Source: Brevibacterium sp. UCMA 11754
Lineage (GTDB): Bacteria; Actinomycetota; Actinomycetes; Actinomycetales; Brevibacteriaceae
NCBI RefSeq assembly: GCF_021532275.1
Contig: NZ_JACBOT010000013.1
Span: 52,683-116,682 of the forward strand
Length of the DNA: 64,000 nucleotides
Direction: 5' to 3'
Shown here in pieces: positions 35,083 through 43,793 of this stretch. The notes beneath the pieces are model-generated. The model saw only the letters and a list, made by a program, of their open reading frames with translations, did no database searches and was not told where the DNA came from. Positions within the stretch are counted from its first letter, which is position 1. Each line of letters opens with the position of its first letter. A program made the translations under genes and the position numbers.

Positions 35083-36207
35083 ATGGCCGGCGGTCTGTTC
35101 GCGCTCCTCGATGACGTAGCGGCACTCGTCAGACTCTCGGCGGCGAGCCTCGATGACGTCGCTGCGGGCGCTTCCCGGGCAGGAGTCAAAGCCGCAGGCG
35201 TAGTCGTCGACGATGCGGCAGTGACGCCGAAATTCGTTGAGGGCGTCAACCCGAAACGGGAACTGCCGATCATCAAGCGCATCGCCTTCGGTTCGCTGAT
35301 CAACAAGATCCTCATCATCCTGCCGATCATCCTTCTGCTCAGCGAATTCCTCCCCTGGCTGTTGACTCCGCTGCTGATGGTGGGCGGCACCTATCTGTGC
35401 TTCGAGGGCGCGGAGAAGATCTTCGAGAAGTTCGGATGGATCGAACACCACGAAGAACCGAAGAAGGAATCCAAACACGGCAAGAAGAATGACGGCGACG
35501 CTGAGAAGAAGATCGTCCGCTCAGCCATCACCACTGACTTCGTGCTCAGCTGCGAAATCATGGTCATCGCCCTCAACGAGGTAGCCAGCGAGGACCTGCT
35601 CCCACGGGCCATCATCCTCGTCGTCGTGGCCCTGGCGATCACCATCGGTGTCTACGGTTCTGTAGCCCTCATCGTAAAGATGGACGACATCGGTCTGCAC
35701 ATGGCGCAGAAGGAGAAGCCGAGCACACAGAAGTTCGGCCGGTTCCTCGTCAAAGCGATGCCCAAGCTCCTCGGAGGCCTATCAGTCATCGGCACCTTTG
35801 CCATGCTGTGGGTCGGTGGACACATCATTCTTGTCGGTACGGACGAACTCGGATTCCATGCCCTCTACGATTTCGTCCACCACCTCGAAGAGCCAGTGGC
35901 CGCGGTCGCCGGAGTCGGCGGATTCCTCGGCTGGCTGGTCAACACGTTCTTCTCACTCATCCTCGGCGCCGTCTGGGGAGGAATCGTGGCTGGTATCGCT
36001 ATCGGCCTCACCGCTTTGCTGAAGTCGGGAAACAAAGACGACAATGAGCCCTCCGTCCGGGACACGAAGACGGACAATGCGACGACGAGCGACACGAAGA
36101 CAAACTATGCGAAGTCTCCTGCGGACACGGTCTCGCCTGCCAATCACGGGGCAGGACCTAAGCCGACCTACGCACCCGGCCAGGCCAAAGATGCCTCGGA
36201 CAGCTGA
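35083..36207 (+). CDS. DUF808 (YedI-like) membrane protein
   Basis: The 374-residue protein begins MAGGLFALLDDVAALVRLSA, then KRIAFGSLINKILIILPIILLLSEFLPWLLTPLLMVGGTYLCFEGAEKI, both DUF808 hallmarks, with about six further membrane segments. A charged K/E-rich loop (about 125-145) separates the halves and the C-terminal 60 residues are hydrophilic. YedI is a conserved inner-membrane protein of unknown function. The start codon follows the previous stop with no gap, making a three-gene operon with the two META-like genes. Confidence 0.88.
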   Translation: MAGGLFALLDDVAALVRLSAASLDDVAAGASRAGVKAAGVVVDDAAVTPKFVEGVNPKRELPIIKRIAFGSLINKILIILPIILLLSEFLPWLLTPLLMVGGTYLCFEGAEKIFEKFGWIEHHEEPKKESKHGKKNDGDAEKKIVRSAITTDFVLSCEIMVIALNEVASEDLLPRAIILVVVALAITIGVYGSVALIVKMDDIGLHMAQKEKPSTQKFGRFLVKAMPKLLGGLSVIGTFAMLWVGGHIILVGTDELGFHALYDFVHHLEEPVAAVAGVGGFLGWLVNTFFSLILGAVWGGIVAGIAIGLTALLKSGNKDDNEPSVRDTKTDNATTSDTKTNYAKSPADTVSPANHGAGPKPTYAPGQAKDASDS

Positions 36208-36210
36208 GTC

Positions 36211-37158
36211 CTATTTCTCCAGCACGTCTTGGATGTCGCTTTCGGTCATGAGCCAGTCGAGGCTGGCCGGGCTGGCACTGTTGATCGCAGTCGTGAAGTC
36301 AGCGCCTACGAACTTTGCGGTTCCGTTTTTCACTGCGGGTAGAGAGTCGAAGCTGGGGTTGTCTTCGACCGTCGACCTCGCGTCGTCGCCCATGTCCCAG
36401 ATGAAGAGGAAATCGGCATCGAGCTGGTTCAGCTCTTCGGCCGAGAGTGTGAACTTGTTGACCTCTTCGGGAGTCTGATGCTGCCCCGGTTCCAGTCCGA
36501 CGAGCTCGAGCGGGGCAGCATTACCGAAATAGATGCCATCGGCACGAGGCGAGATGACCTGATAGGTCTTGCCCGCCACACCGAGGTCTTGTCCCATTGT
36601 CTTCATCGACTTCTTCGTCGTCGCGATGATCTCATCGACCTCGCCCTTCTTGCCCAGAGCCTCACCGACGACTTCTGCGCTGACGTCCCAGTCGGGGTTG
36701 GTCGATTCCGACTTCGGCACCACTACCGGGGCAATATCGGACAGCTGGTCATATACCGCTTTGTCGGTGACGTTCCAAGGGGTGGCGAATATGACATCAG
36801 GTTCGTACGACGCCACCTTCTCCACGTCGACCTCATAGGTGTCGCTGACCAGAGAGTCGTCTGCGACATCGTCGAGAACCCCCTGCTGCCAGGCGTTGAG
36901 TTGATCGACGCTTGTGGCCACGGCAGCCGGGGTCGTGCCCAGTTGCGCAGAGACGTCCGCCGAGGGTGTGTTGAGTGCGACCACGTTCTTCGGGTCTGCC
37001 TGAACCTCGACCTCACCCTTAAGAGTGTCCACCGTCACCGGTGTGACCGATCCTGTCTCATTCTCTCCCGACGAGCCGCTGGAGGCAGGCGCCGAGCAGC
37101 CGCTGAGGACCAATGCCCCCGTGGCCAGAGTTGCAACGACGATGTTGGCTCTCTTCAT
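36211..37158 (-). CDS. iron-siderophore ABC transporter substrate-binding lipoprotein
   Basis: The 315-residue lipoprotein (signal with LVLSGC at about 16-21) has a periplasmic-binding fold type III: VVALNTPSADVSAQLGTTPAAV, SYEPDVIFATPWN, NNTxYxISPRADGIYFG-like segment and a C-terminal DFTTAINSASPASLDWLM. This matches FatB/YclQ-type siderophore receptors. It is the last gene of an operon with two FecCD permeases and an ATPase on the minus strand, 69 bases after the ATPase, and the convergent DUF808 gene ends 3 bases away. Confidence 0.88.
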   Translation of the reverse strand: MKRANIVVATLATGALVLSGCSAPASSGSSGENETGSVTPVTVDTLKGEVEVQADPKNVVALNTPSADVSAQLGTTPAAVATSVDQLNAWQQGVLDDVADDSLVSDTYEVDVEKVASYEPDVIFATPWNVTDKAVYDQLSDIAPVVVPKSESTNPDWDVSAEVVGEALGKKGEVDEIIATTKKSMKTMGQDLGVAGKTYQVISPRADGIYFGNAAPLELVGLEPGQHQTPEEVNKFTLSAEELNQLDADFLFIWDMGDDARSTVEDNPSFDSLPAVKNGTAKFVGADFTTAINSASPASLDWLMTESDIQDVLEK

Positions 37159-37174
37159 GATGTGCTTTCGATCG

Positions 37175-37232
37175 GACCAGCAGTTAGAGGGGACCAGCCG
37201 GTAGTGGAGATCAGCAGCTAGTGGGGCTCAGC
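37175..37232 (-). repeat. two imperfect 24-base direct repeats in ATPase-SBP spacer
   Basis: Bases 37175-37198 and 37209-37232 match at 19 of 24 positions (GACCAGCAGTTAGAGGGG... and GATCAGCAGCTAGTGGGG...). The second copy overlaps the ATPase stop codon. They lie in the spacer before the binding-protein gene and might affect its separate expression; no proof. Confidence 0.45.
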
Positions 37233-38106
37233 GATCAGCGAAGGTCTTCTTCGGCTTGCCCGGAACGATCATGGGTGCACCGGTGACGGGGTCGTCGATG
37301 ACAGTGCAGTCGATGCCGAAGACCTGGTGAACCAGTTCTGTCGTGATGATCTGGGCCGGGGCACCCTGGGCCACGATCGCGCCGTTCTTCATCGCGATGA
37401 TCTCATCGGCGTAGCGGCACGCCTGGTTGAGGTCGTGTAGGACTGCGACAAGGGTGTGGCCGTGTTCGTGATTCAGCTGAGCGAACAGGTCGAGTAGGTC
37501 GATCTGGAAGGCCAGATCCAAGAACGTCGTGGGCTCATCGAGGAGCATCAGAGGCGTCTCCTGCGCCAGGACCATCGCGACCCAGACCCGTTGCCGCTGG
37601 CCCCCGGAGAGTTCGTCGACCTGGCGGGAGGAGAGCTCTTCGGTGTTCGTTGCACGCAGTGCCGTCAGCACGGCGACCTCATCCTGTTCGGTCCACTGTT
37701 TGAGGAACGACTGATGTGGGTGACGTCCGCGAGCCACGAGCTCTGCCACTGTGATGCCGTCGGGTGCGATCGAGGTCTGTGGGAGGAGCCCCAAGCGCTT
37801 GGCGATCTGCTTCGTCTTCAACTTCGCGATGTTTCCGCCATCGAGGAGCACCGTGCCCTTCGTCGGCGTCATCAGCCTGGCCAGTGCCCGCAGCAGAGTC
37901 GACTTGCCGCAGGCATTGGGGCCGACGATGACGGTGAACTTGCCCGGTGCGATCTCCACGTCGAGGTCGGCGATGACGTGCCGCTGGTCGTAGGCGAGAT
38001 CGAGATTGCGGGCGGCCAGCGGAGCCGGAGCCGAAGCTGCTGTGTCCGTTGACCTCGTGTCGGTCGTGTCCGGCGTCGTGTCAGTCGTATCAGGTGTGAT
38101 GCTCAT
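37228..38106 (-). CDS. iron-siderophore ABC transporter ATP-binding protein
   Basis: A 292-residue FecE/FepC-type ATPase. The Walker A GPNACGKSTLLRAL (about 67-80), Q-loop LLPQTS, signature LSGGQRQRVWVAMVLAQ and Walker B LMLLDEP are all present. I start at ATG 38106 (MSITPDTTDT), which overlaps the upstream permease stop by 4 bases; the N-terminal 25 residues are an unusual run of TPDTTD repeats. Energises siderophore uptake with the two permeases and the downstream binding protein. Confidence 0.92.
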   Translation of the reverse strand: MSITPDTTDTTPDTTDTRSTDTAASAPAPLAARNLDLAYDQRHVIADLDVEIAPGKFTVIVGPNACGKSTLLRALARLMTPTKGTVLLDGGNIAKLKTKQIAKRLGLLPQTSIAPDGITVAELVARGRHPHQSFLKQWTEQDEVAVLTALRATNTEELSSRQVDELSGGQRQRVWVAMVLAQETPLMLLDEPTTFLDLAFQIDLLDLFAQLNHEHGHTLVAVLHDLNQACRYADEIIAMKNGAIVAQGAPAQIITTELVHQVFGIDCTVIDDPVTGAPMIVPGKPKKTFADR

Positions 38107-39209
38107 TGTGCCTTCCGAGCTTCTTGGATGAGGAGCCAGATCAGGTAGATGCCGCCGATGCACACGGTGACGACTCCGACGGGAAGTTGGGTCTCGCCCA
38201 AGGCATGCTGGGCGATGAGGTCAGCAGCGACGAGCAGAAGTGCTCCGACCGCCGCAGCTGAAAGCAGGCTGGTGCCCTGGGATTTCGCGATTCTGCGCCC
38301 GATCTGCGGGGCGGCAAGTGCGACGAAGGCGATCGGTCCCGCGGCGGCGGTGACGACGGCGACGAGAGCTACGGCCACCAGGATGAGACCGGCGCGGACC
38401 GGTTCGTTGCGCACGCCGAGCGCCTTGGCGGTGTCATCGCCGAGCTCCAGGGTTCCCAGACCACGTGAGAAGAGCCCACATCCCAGCCCCAACAGCACCG
38501 TGCCGATGGCGGCCGGAAGCAGTGTCGACCAGCCCATGCCGTTGAGTGTTCCAGCACCCCAAGTGGCTGCGGCCATGGCGAGGTCGAGGTCAGCGCGCAT
38601 GATCAGCCAGGTGTTGAAGGCGTTGAGCATAGCGGTCAGGGCGATGCCGACGATGATGAGTCGGAAGCCTTGGACGCCGCCCTTCCACGTCAGAAGGTAG
38701 ACCACGACGGCGGTGAGTAGGCCGCCGATGATCGCGCCGAAGGCGGTGGAGATGAAGCTGGAGCCGAAGACGATGATGGTGACGATGCCGCCGGTGTAGG
38801 CACCGGTGGAGAAGCCGATGATGTCGGGGCTGCCCAGCGGGTTGCGGGTCAGTGATTGGAACACCGCGCCCGAGATGCCCAGGCCGGCGCCGAGGACGAT
38901 TCCGGCGATGATGCGCGGTGCCCGCCATTCGGCGACGACGGTGTTGACGATGCGCCTGTCGGCCTGTCCGAACAGCCCCTGGAAGACTTCGCCGGGGGTC
39001 AGTGAGAACTCGCCGAGCAGCAGCCCTAGGAATCCGCAGGCCAGGGCCAGGAGAGTGACGATCCCGGCTGTGACGACGACGCGCAGATCGATGCGGAAGC
39101 CGAGGACTCGCAGCATGGGGCGACCGAAGTTGATCCGCTCCCCCGGCAGAACGCGGTGTCCTGGAACGAGCACGGGGGCGTCACCGATCGGTGCGTTCGA
39201 TGTCTTCAC
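38103..39209 (-). CDS. FecCD-family siderophore ABC permease
   Basis: About 368 residues from GTG 39209, whose GTGA overlaps the previous permease's stop. It has the FecCD pattern: RAPRIIAGIVLGAGLGISGAVFQSLTRNPLGSPDIIGFSTGA (about 100-140) and AAGPIAFVALAAPQIGRRIA near residue 280, the conserved motifs of the 10-helix permeases. Forms a heterodimeric channel with the next permease. Confidence 0.9.
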   Translation of the reverse strand: MKTSNAPIGDAPVLVPGHRVLPGERINFGRPMLRVLGFRIDLRVVVTAGIVTLLALACGFLGLLLGEFSLTPGEVFQGLFGQADRRIVNTVVAEWRAPRIIAGIVLGAGLGISGAVFQSLTRNPLGSPDIIGFSTGAYTGGIVTIIVFGSSFISTAFGAIIGGLLTAVVVYLLTWKGGVQGFRLIIVGIALTAMLNAFNTWLIMRADLDLAMAAATWGAGTLNGMGWSTLLPAAIGTVLLGLGCGLFSRGLGTLELGDDTAKALGVRNEPVRAGLILVAVALVAVVTAAAGPIAFVALAAPQIGRRIAKSQGTSLLSAAAVGALLLVAADLIAQHALGETQLPVGVVTVCIGGIYLIWLLIQEARKAQ

Positions 39210-40273
39210 AGTCCGCTCGCCTTCTTTCTGCGAACGAGGGCGATGAGCACCGGTGCGCCGACGAAGGCGGTGACGACGCCGACCTGGAGTTCGCCCGGTT
39301 TCATCACCACGCGTCCGAGCACATCGGAGACGAGGAGCAGGATGGGCGAGAGAATGACGGAGTAGCCTAAGATCCATCTCTGGTCGGGGCCGACGATCCA
39401 ACGGGCAATGTGGGGAATCATGAGCCCGATGAAGCCGATGGGCCCGGCGGCAGCGGTGGCGCCGCCGGCGAGGAGGGTGACGGCGAGAATGGTGATGATG
39501 CGGGTGCGGTTGACCGAGGTGCCGAGGCTGGCGGCCAGATCGTCGCCGAGTGCCACCGCGTTGAGCGAGTGGGCCAAGAACAAAGCGAGTACGATGCCGA
39601 CGATGATGAATGGGGCGACCGCAGAGACCGTGTCGAACCCGCGGCCGGCGATGGCTCCGACGTCCCAGGCGCGGAAGGCATCGAAGGCTCGTTCGTTCGT
39701 GAGCAGGATTCCTTTGGTCAGCCCGGTCAGCACTGCGGCGACCGCGACTCCGGCCAAGGTCAGGCGGATCGGATCGACGCTGTGGTTCCTGCCCGAGGAA
39801 CCGATGATGTACACCCCGGTCGTGGCCACGAGAGCACCGAGGAAGGCGAACCAGATGTAGCCGTTGATCGACGTGATCCCGAAGAACCCGATGCCGACGG
39901 CCACTGCGAAGGAGGCCCCGGCGTTGACGCCGAGGATGCCTGGATCGGCAAGAGGGTTGCGGGTCAGCGCCTGGATGAGCCCTCCGGCCAATCCCAGCCC
40001 CATGCCGACGAGGATGCCGAGCACGGTCCGCGGGTAGCGCAGTTCGAGGACGACCAGCTGGTCGTCGCTGCCGCTGGGGTTGAAGAACGCTCCGAGAACT
40101 TCCGAGATCGGCATGTCCCGGGTGCCGATGGCCAGCGATGCCAGCACCACGACGATCAATGCCAGAATCGCGACGACGAGCCCGACGGTTCTTTTGACCT
40201 TCAGAGCCCGACTCGCCTTCTGGCCGTTCACCTCAGACGGATTCGCCGAGGCGGTGGTGGCGAGACCGGTCAT
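39206..40273 (-). CDS. FecCD-family siderophore ABC permease (first gene of iron operon)
   Basis: About 355 residues; ATG 40273 has AAGGA upstream and is preferred to 40291. FecCD motifs RYPRTVLGILVGMGLGLAGGLIQALTRNPLADPGILGVNAGA and GPIGFIGLMIPHIARWIVG are clear. It opens the operon permease-permease-ATPase-binding protein, with 4-base overlaps between the first three. An IdeR-like box lies about 30 bases upstream of the start, so the operon is probably iron-repressed. Confidence 0.9.
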   Translation of the reverse strand: MTGLATTASANPSEVNGQKASRALKVKRTVGLVVAILALIVVVLASLAIGTRDMPISEVLGAFFNPSGSDDQLVVLELRYPRTVLGILVGMGLGLAGGLIQALTRNPLADPGILGVNAGASFAVAVGIGFFGITSINGYIWFAFLGALVATTGVYIIGSSGRNHSVDPIRLTLAGVAVAAVLTGLTKGILLTNERAFDAFRAWDVGAIAGRGFDTVSAVAPFIIVGIVLALFLAHSLNAVALGDDLAASLGTSVNRTRIITILAVTLLAGGATAAAGPIGFIGLMIPHIARWIVGPDQRWILGYSVILSPILLLVSDVLGRVVMKPGELQVGVVTAFVGAPVLIALVRRKKASGL

Positions 40274-40299
40274 CGGAGGGTTCCTTAGCATCGACTAAT

Positions 40300-40318
40300 T
40301 AAGGGCAGGCTAACCACA
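40300..40318 (-). promoter_or_regulatory. IdeR/DtxR-like iron box before siderophore operon
   Basis: Read on the minus strand, TGTGGTTAGCCTGCCCTTA agrees at about 13 of 19 positions with the consensus TTAGGTTAGGCTAACCTAA. It overlaps the expected promoter of the first permease gene. Confidence 0.55.
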
Positions 40319-40358
40319 ATCTAGTCGATAACTTCGGCGCATCCAAACGATTTCCCGA

Positions 40359-40853
40359 TCACTGGCCTGTGATCTTGCCGATCCTCTCGGACGTCTGACG
40401 CTGAATCCGGGACAGCATGCCGCTCATCCCCCGCAGTCGCAACGGGCTCACGATCTCCGTCATCGACAGCCGCAGAGGCAGGTCAGACGGAATGGACAGG
40501 ACCACCTCGGCGGTCTGGCCATTGAGCCCTTCGTGGAGGATCCCGGCGAAGCCACGGGTCGTCGGCGCCTCAGGGGGCGCTGAGAAATGCAGCTTCACGA
40601 TCGCGGCACCGCCCTGCTCGGGGTTCTCGACCTCGGTGACGAGGAAGATCGGCGACTGGCATTCGGGCACCGGCTCGAGCAGTTCGGGATGATCGGTGTA
40701 GCGCTGCGGCAGCTCGGGCAGCTCCGAGGCGAATTCGAGCAGCAGCTGCAGCCGATCACCGGATTCGGTCTCGGCGAAGTCCTCGACGATCTCGACCAGG
40801 CTCTCCGGCAGATCGGAATTGTCGGCCATCGCGGCGTCTGTGTCGGCAGTCAT
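40359..40853 (-). CDS. SufE-family Fe-S/sulfur acceptor protein
   Basis: A 164-residue SufE-fold protein: ESLVEIVEDFAETESGDRLQLLLEFASELPELP at the N-terminus, the acceptor cysteine in PVPECQSPIFL (Cys about 66), and GFAGILHEGLNGQTAEVVLSIPSDL. SufE accepts persulfide sulfur from a desulfurase or rhodanese. ATG 40853 overlaps the stop of the upstream sulfurtransferase by one base (TGATG), so the two are coupled, consistent with a sulfur-relay pair. Confidence 0.88.
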   Translation of the reverse strand: MTADTDAAMADNSDLPESLVEIVEDFAETESGDRLQLLLEFASELPELPQRYTDHPELLEPVPECQSPIFLVTEVENPEQGGAAIVKLHFSAPPEAPTTRGFAGILHEGLNGQTAEVVLSIPSDLPLRLSMTEIVSPLRLRGMSGMLSRIQRQTSERIGKITGQ

Positions 40854-41761
40854 CAGCGGCTGGGCACCTCGCCGGCCTCTGACCCGGTGACGATGGGAAC
40901 GCCGACGACATTGCCCCATTCGGTCCAGGAGCCGTCGTAGTTACGGACGTTGGTGTAGCCCAGCAGGTGCTGAAGCACGAACCAGGTGTGGCTGGAACGC
41001 TCGCCGATGCGGCAGTAGGCGATGACTTCATCGGCGGTGCCGAGCCCGGCCTCGTCGGTGTAGATGGCCTTGAGCTCCTCGGCTGATTTGAAGGTGCCGT
41101 CTTCGTTTGCGGCCTTCGCCCATGGCACCGATGCTGCAGTGGGGATGTGTCCTCCGCGCAGTGCACCCTCTTCGGGATAAGCGGGCATATGGGTGCGCTC
41201 TCCGCTGTATTCCTCGGGGCTGCGCACATCGATGAGGGGACGCTTGCCCAGGCTGCCTCTGACCTCGGGCAGGAAGGCACGCAGAGTTGAGTCGTCACGG
41301 TCGATGACCGGGTATTCGGTCGGTTCCCGGCGCGGCTTCTCCGTGGACAGTTCGCGTTCCTCGGCCTGCCACTTGGAGCGGCCGCCGTCCATGAGGCGGA
41401 CGTCCTCGTGACCGAACAGCGAGAAGACCCACAGCGCGTAGGCGGCCCACCAGTTGGATTTGTCGCCGTAGAAGACGATCGTGTCCTCACGTGAGATGCC
41501 CTTCGCGGACATGAGGGCGGCGAAGCCCTCACCGTCGACGTAGTCACGTGTCACGGTGTCGTTGAGTTCGGTGTGCCAGTCGACCTTCACCGCGCCGGGG
41601 ATGTGCCCGGTCTCATAGAGGAGGACGTCCTCGTCGCTTTCGACGATGACCAGTCCGGGTTCACCGGCATGCTCTGCCACCCATTCGGTGCTGACCAGTC
41701 GTGATCCGTCTGCGTAGTCGGCGAATTTGGCCGTGGTATCGGCCGGGATCGCTGTGCTCAC
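40853..41761 (-). CDS. thiosulfate sulfurtransferase (double rhodanese)
   Basis: A 302-residue two-domain rhodanese. The N-terminal domain has [29 protein letters not shown] and [21 protein letters not shown]; the C-terminal domain carries the active-site loop [24 protein letters not shown] with the catalytic Cys, and [11 protein letters not shown]. The CRIGERS loop is characteristic of actinobacterial CysA/SseA-like thiosulfate sulfurtransferases. It is co-translated with SufE downstream. Confidence 0.92.
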   Translation of the reverse strand: MSTAIPADTTAKFADYADGSRLVSTEWVAEHAGEPGLVIVESDEDVLLYETGHIPGAVKVDWHTELNDTVTRDYVDGEGFAALMSAKGISREDTIVFYGDKSNWWAAYALWVFSLFGHEDVRLMDGGRSKWQAEERELSTEKPRREPTEYPVIDRDDSTLRAFLPEVRGSLGKRPLIDVRSPEEYSGERTHMPAYPEEGALRGGHIPTAASVPWAKAANEDGTFKSAEELKAIYTDEAGLGTADEVIAYCRIGERSSHTWFVLQHLLGYTNVRNYDGSWTEWGNVVGVPIVTGSEAGEVPSR

Positions 41762-41911
41762 TCGTTCCTCCTCATGAAGATTGTGATGGTGTGGCTCATT
41801 GGACTTCTGTGTGGCTCAACGCCACTGCCCACCAGCATATTCCTCACCAAGTCTGCCCCGATCCCGGGGTGTCGCAGATGAGATCGGGGCGCACCAGGTG
41901 AGTTCGTGGCG

Positions 41912-42700
41912 TCACCTGCGTACGAGGAACGCCTGCAGGGAGGAGACGAACGCCTGCGGCTTTTCTGAGTGGACCCAGTGGCCTGATCCCTTGACGGTGA
42001 GCAGGGTCGCGCGGGGGAAGAGGGAGCGCATGAGAGGCAGATCCTCGCGGGAGACGTAGTCCGATGTCTCACCGGCGATCCAGAGCACCGGACCGTCGAA
42101 GGTCGCCTCCCCCGTCTCGGGGAAGCCTCCGATCGCGGGCAGGCTCTCATGAAGCAGGGTGAGGTTGGGCTGCCAGGCGTACCCCGCCGAGGTGGTGCGC
42201 AGGTTCTGCAGCAGGAATCCCCTGATCGTGTCCTCTGGGATCTTCTCCTGCAGGGCTTCATCGGCGGCGGCGCGCGACTCGATCTCGTTGAGATCGAGTT
42301 CGGCGAGGCTCGAGAGCAGATGCTCGAAGACGCCGAGGGACCCGCCTGCAGTGGGGGCGATGTCGACGACGACGAGGTGGTCGATGAGTTTCGGGTGGCG
42401 CAGGGCCAGGATCATGGCGACCTTGCCGCCCAGGGAATGACCGACCAGGTGCACGGGCAGATCATCGGGATCAGTCACCGCGGTGATCATTGCGGCCACG
42501 GAGTCGGCCATGTCCACGTAGCTGAACTCGTCTGTCCAGTCCGAGTCGCCGTGGTTGGGCAGGTCGACGAGGAGGCTCGAGTAGTCGGGCTCAAGTGATT
42601 TGGCGATGGAGGTGAAGTTCTTGCCGCGGCCGAAGAGTCCGTGGAGGAACACGATGCGCTCACCGGTGCTGCCGATGAGTCTGCTGGCGATATCAGTCAC
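41912..42700 (-). CDS. alpha/beta hydrolase (YbfF-like esterase)
   Basis: The 262-residue hydrolase has VFLHGLFGRGKNF (oxyanion), DLPNHGDSDWTDEFSY, the nucleophile elbow VGHSLGGKVAMILAL (Ser about 97), VVVDIAPTAGG, and the catalytic His in GSGHWVHSEKP. This order matches YbfF-type acyl-CoA/ester hydrolases. The 150 bases to the sulfurtransferase gene contain its own start region and no other gene. Substrate unknown. Confidence 0.83.
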   Translation of the reverse strand: MTDIASRLIGSTGERIVFLHGLFGRGKNFTSIAKSLEPDYSSLLVDLPNHGDSDWTDEFSYVDMADSVAAMITAVTDPDDLPVHLVGHSLGGKVAMILALRHPKLIDHLVVVDIAPTAGGSLGVFEHLLSSLAELDLNEIESRAAADEALQEKIPEDTIRGFLLQNLRTTSAGYAWQPNLTLLHESLPAIGGFPETGEATFDGPVLWIAGETSDYVSREDLPLMRSLFPRATLLTVKGSGHWVHSEKPQAFVSSLQAFLVRR

Positions 42701-42731
42701 GCTTCCAGCCTACCCGGCACGTCTCACCAGG

Positions 42732-43226
42732 TCATCTGCTGTCGGCGGCCGCCTGTTCCAAGGCCTGCAGCGACTGGTCGAGATAGTCGGGGCCAACGAC
42801 GGGGAAGCCGCCGAATGCGTCTCGGATCTCCTGTGTTGTGCGTGACCAGTCATAGGTCAGCTTCACCTCGGTGCCGGTGTCCTTCTCTTCGAGGTCGTAG
42901 CGCCAGCGCCAGCCACCGGGGGCGACGTGACCGCTCTCATCGGCTTGTCCGGGATCCCATGCGATCGCGCGATCGGGTTCGAACGTTGTCACGGTGTTGT
43001 CGATCCGGTAGTCACCGTTCTCGTCATCGAAGTGCATATTCATGGCAAAGATCTGTCCGGTGGCCGTGATCGGCGTCGGATCAATGGCGTCTCGCACCCA
43101 GTCCGTGGGTTCGGTGTCCCGGTGCCGAGCCGGATCAGCCAGCACGGTGAAGATCGTATGCGCAGGGGCGTCGATCGTGCGGGTGGCGATGATGTGCTCG
43201 TTCGAGTATTTCGGTCCTTCAGTCAT
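42732..43226 (-). CDS. SRPBCC-family protein
   Basis: The 164-residue START/Bet v1-like protein begins ATRTIDAPAHTIFTVLADPARHRD, the common SRPBCC opening, continues IFAMNMHFDDENGDYRIDNTVTTFEPDRAIAWDP, and ends with a helix LDQSLQALEQAAADSR. It is expected to bind a hydrophobic ligand; no enzyme activity can be assigned. It lies 31 bases upstream of the hydrolase gene on the same strand. Confidence 0.8.
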   Translation of the reverse strand: MTEGPKYSNEHIIATRTIDAPAHTIFTVLADPARHRDTEPTDWVRDAIDPTPITATGQIFAMNMHFDDENGDYRIDNTVTTFEPDRAIAWDPGQADESGHVAPGGWRWRYDLEEKDTGTEVKLTYDWSRTTQEIRDAFGGFPVVGPDYLDQSLQALEQAAADSR

Positions 43227-43287
43227 CTGATCAGCCTATTCACCGGGCTGCGGCATGGGAAGAGATACTCACAGGTAGGCTGAGTCC

Positions 43288-43746
43288 ATGCACTTCTCCG
43301 ATTACGACACACGACTTGCCGGGTACGCGGTGATCGTCAACCAGGAGCGGGAAATCCTTCTCAGCTGGTTCAACGGCGGCAACGAACCAGCCCATGCGCT
43401 GTGGACTCTGCCCGGCGGTGGAATCGAGTTCCACGAGAGCATCGAGGCAGGCACGATCCGGGAGATTAAGGAGGAGACGGGCTTCGACGCCGAGCTGGTC
43501 CGCCCGCTGACGACACACACCTTCACTGAAAATCGCAGCAATGCCGCACGCCGCAGATCGGTTTCGCGTCCGTTCAAGGGAGTCCGCGTCGTCTATGAGG
43601 CTCACATCACCGGAGGCATGCTGGGGACTCTCGAGGTCGACGGCACCACGGACCGCGCCGAATGGTTGGCCATCGACTCTCTGGCCGACGTGCGGCACGC
43701 CCGCATCATCGATATCGGTCTTGATGCGTGGCGTGCCGCAGTGTGA
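43288..43746 (+). CDS. NUDIX hydrolase
   Basis: A 152-residue NUDIX protein. The Nudix box GGGIEFHESIEAGTIREIKEETGFDAEL (about 47-74) has all the canonical G, E, RE and EE metal-binding residues. It cleaves a nucleoside diphosphate linked to another moiety; the substrate is undetermined. It is divergent from the SRPBCC gene. Confidence 0.92.
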   Translation: MHFSDYDTRLAGYAVIVNQEREILLSWFNGGNEPAHALWTLPGGGIEFHESIEAGTIREIKEETGFDAELVRPLTTHTFTENRSNAARRRSVSRPFKGVRVVYEAHITGGMLGTLEVDGTTDRAEWLAIDSLADVRHARIIDIGLDAWRAAV

Positions 43747-43793
43747 GGAAGCGTGACGGCCTTGTGAGTGCGATAGCTGCTTGAGTGCGGCTG

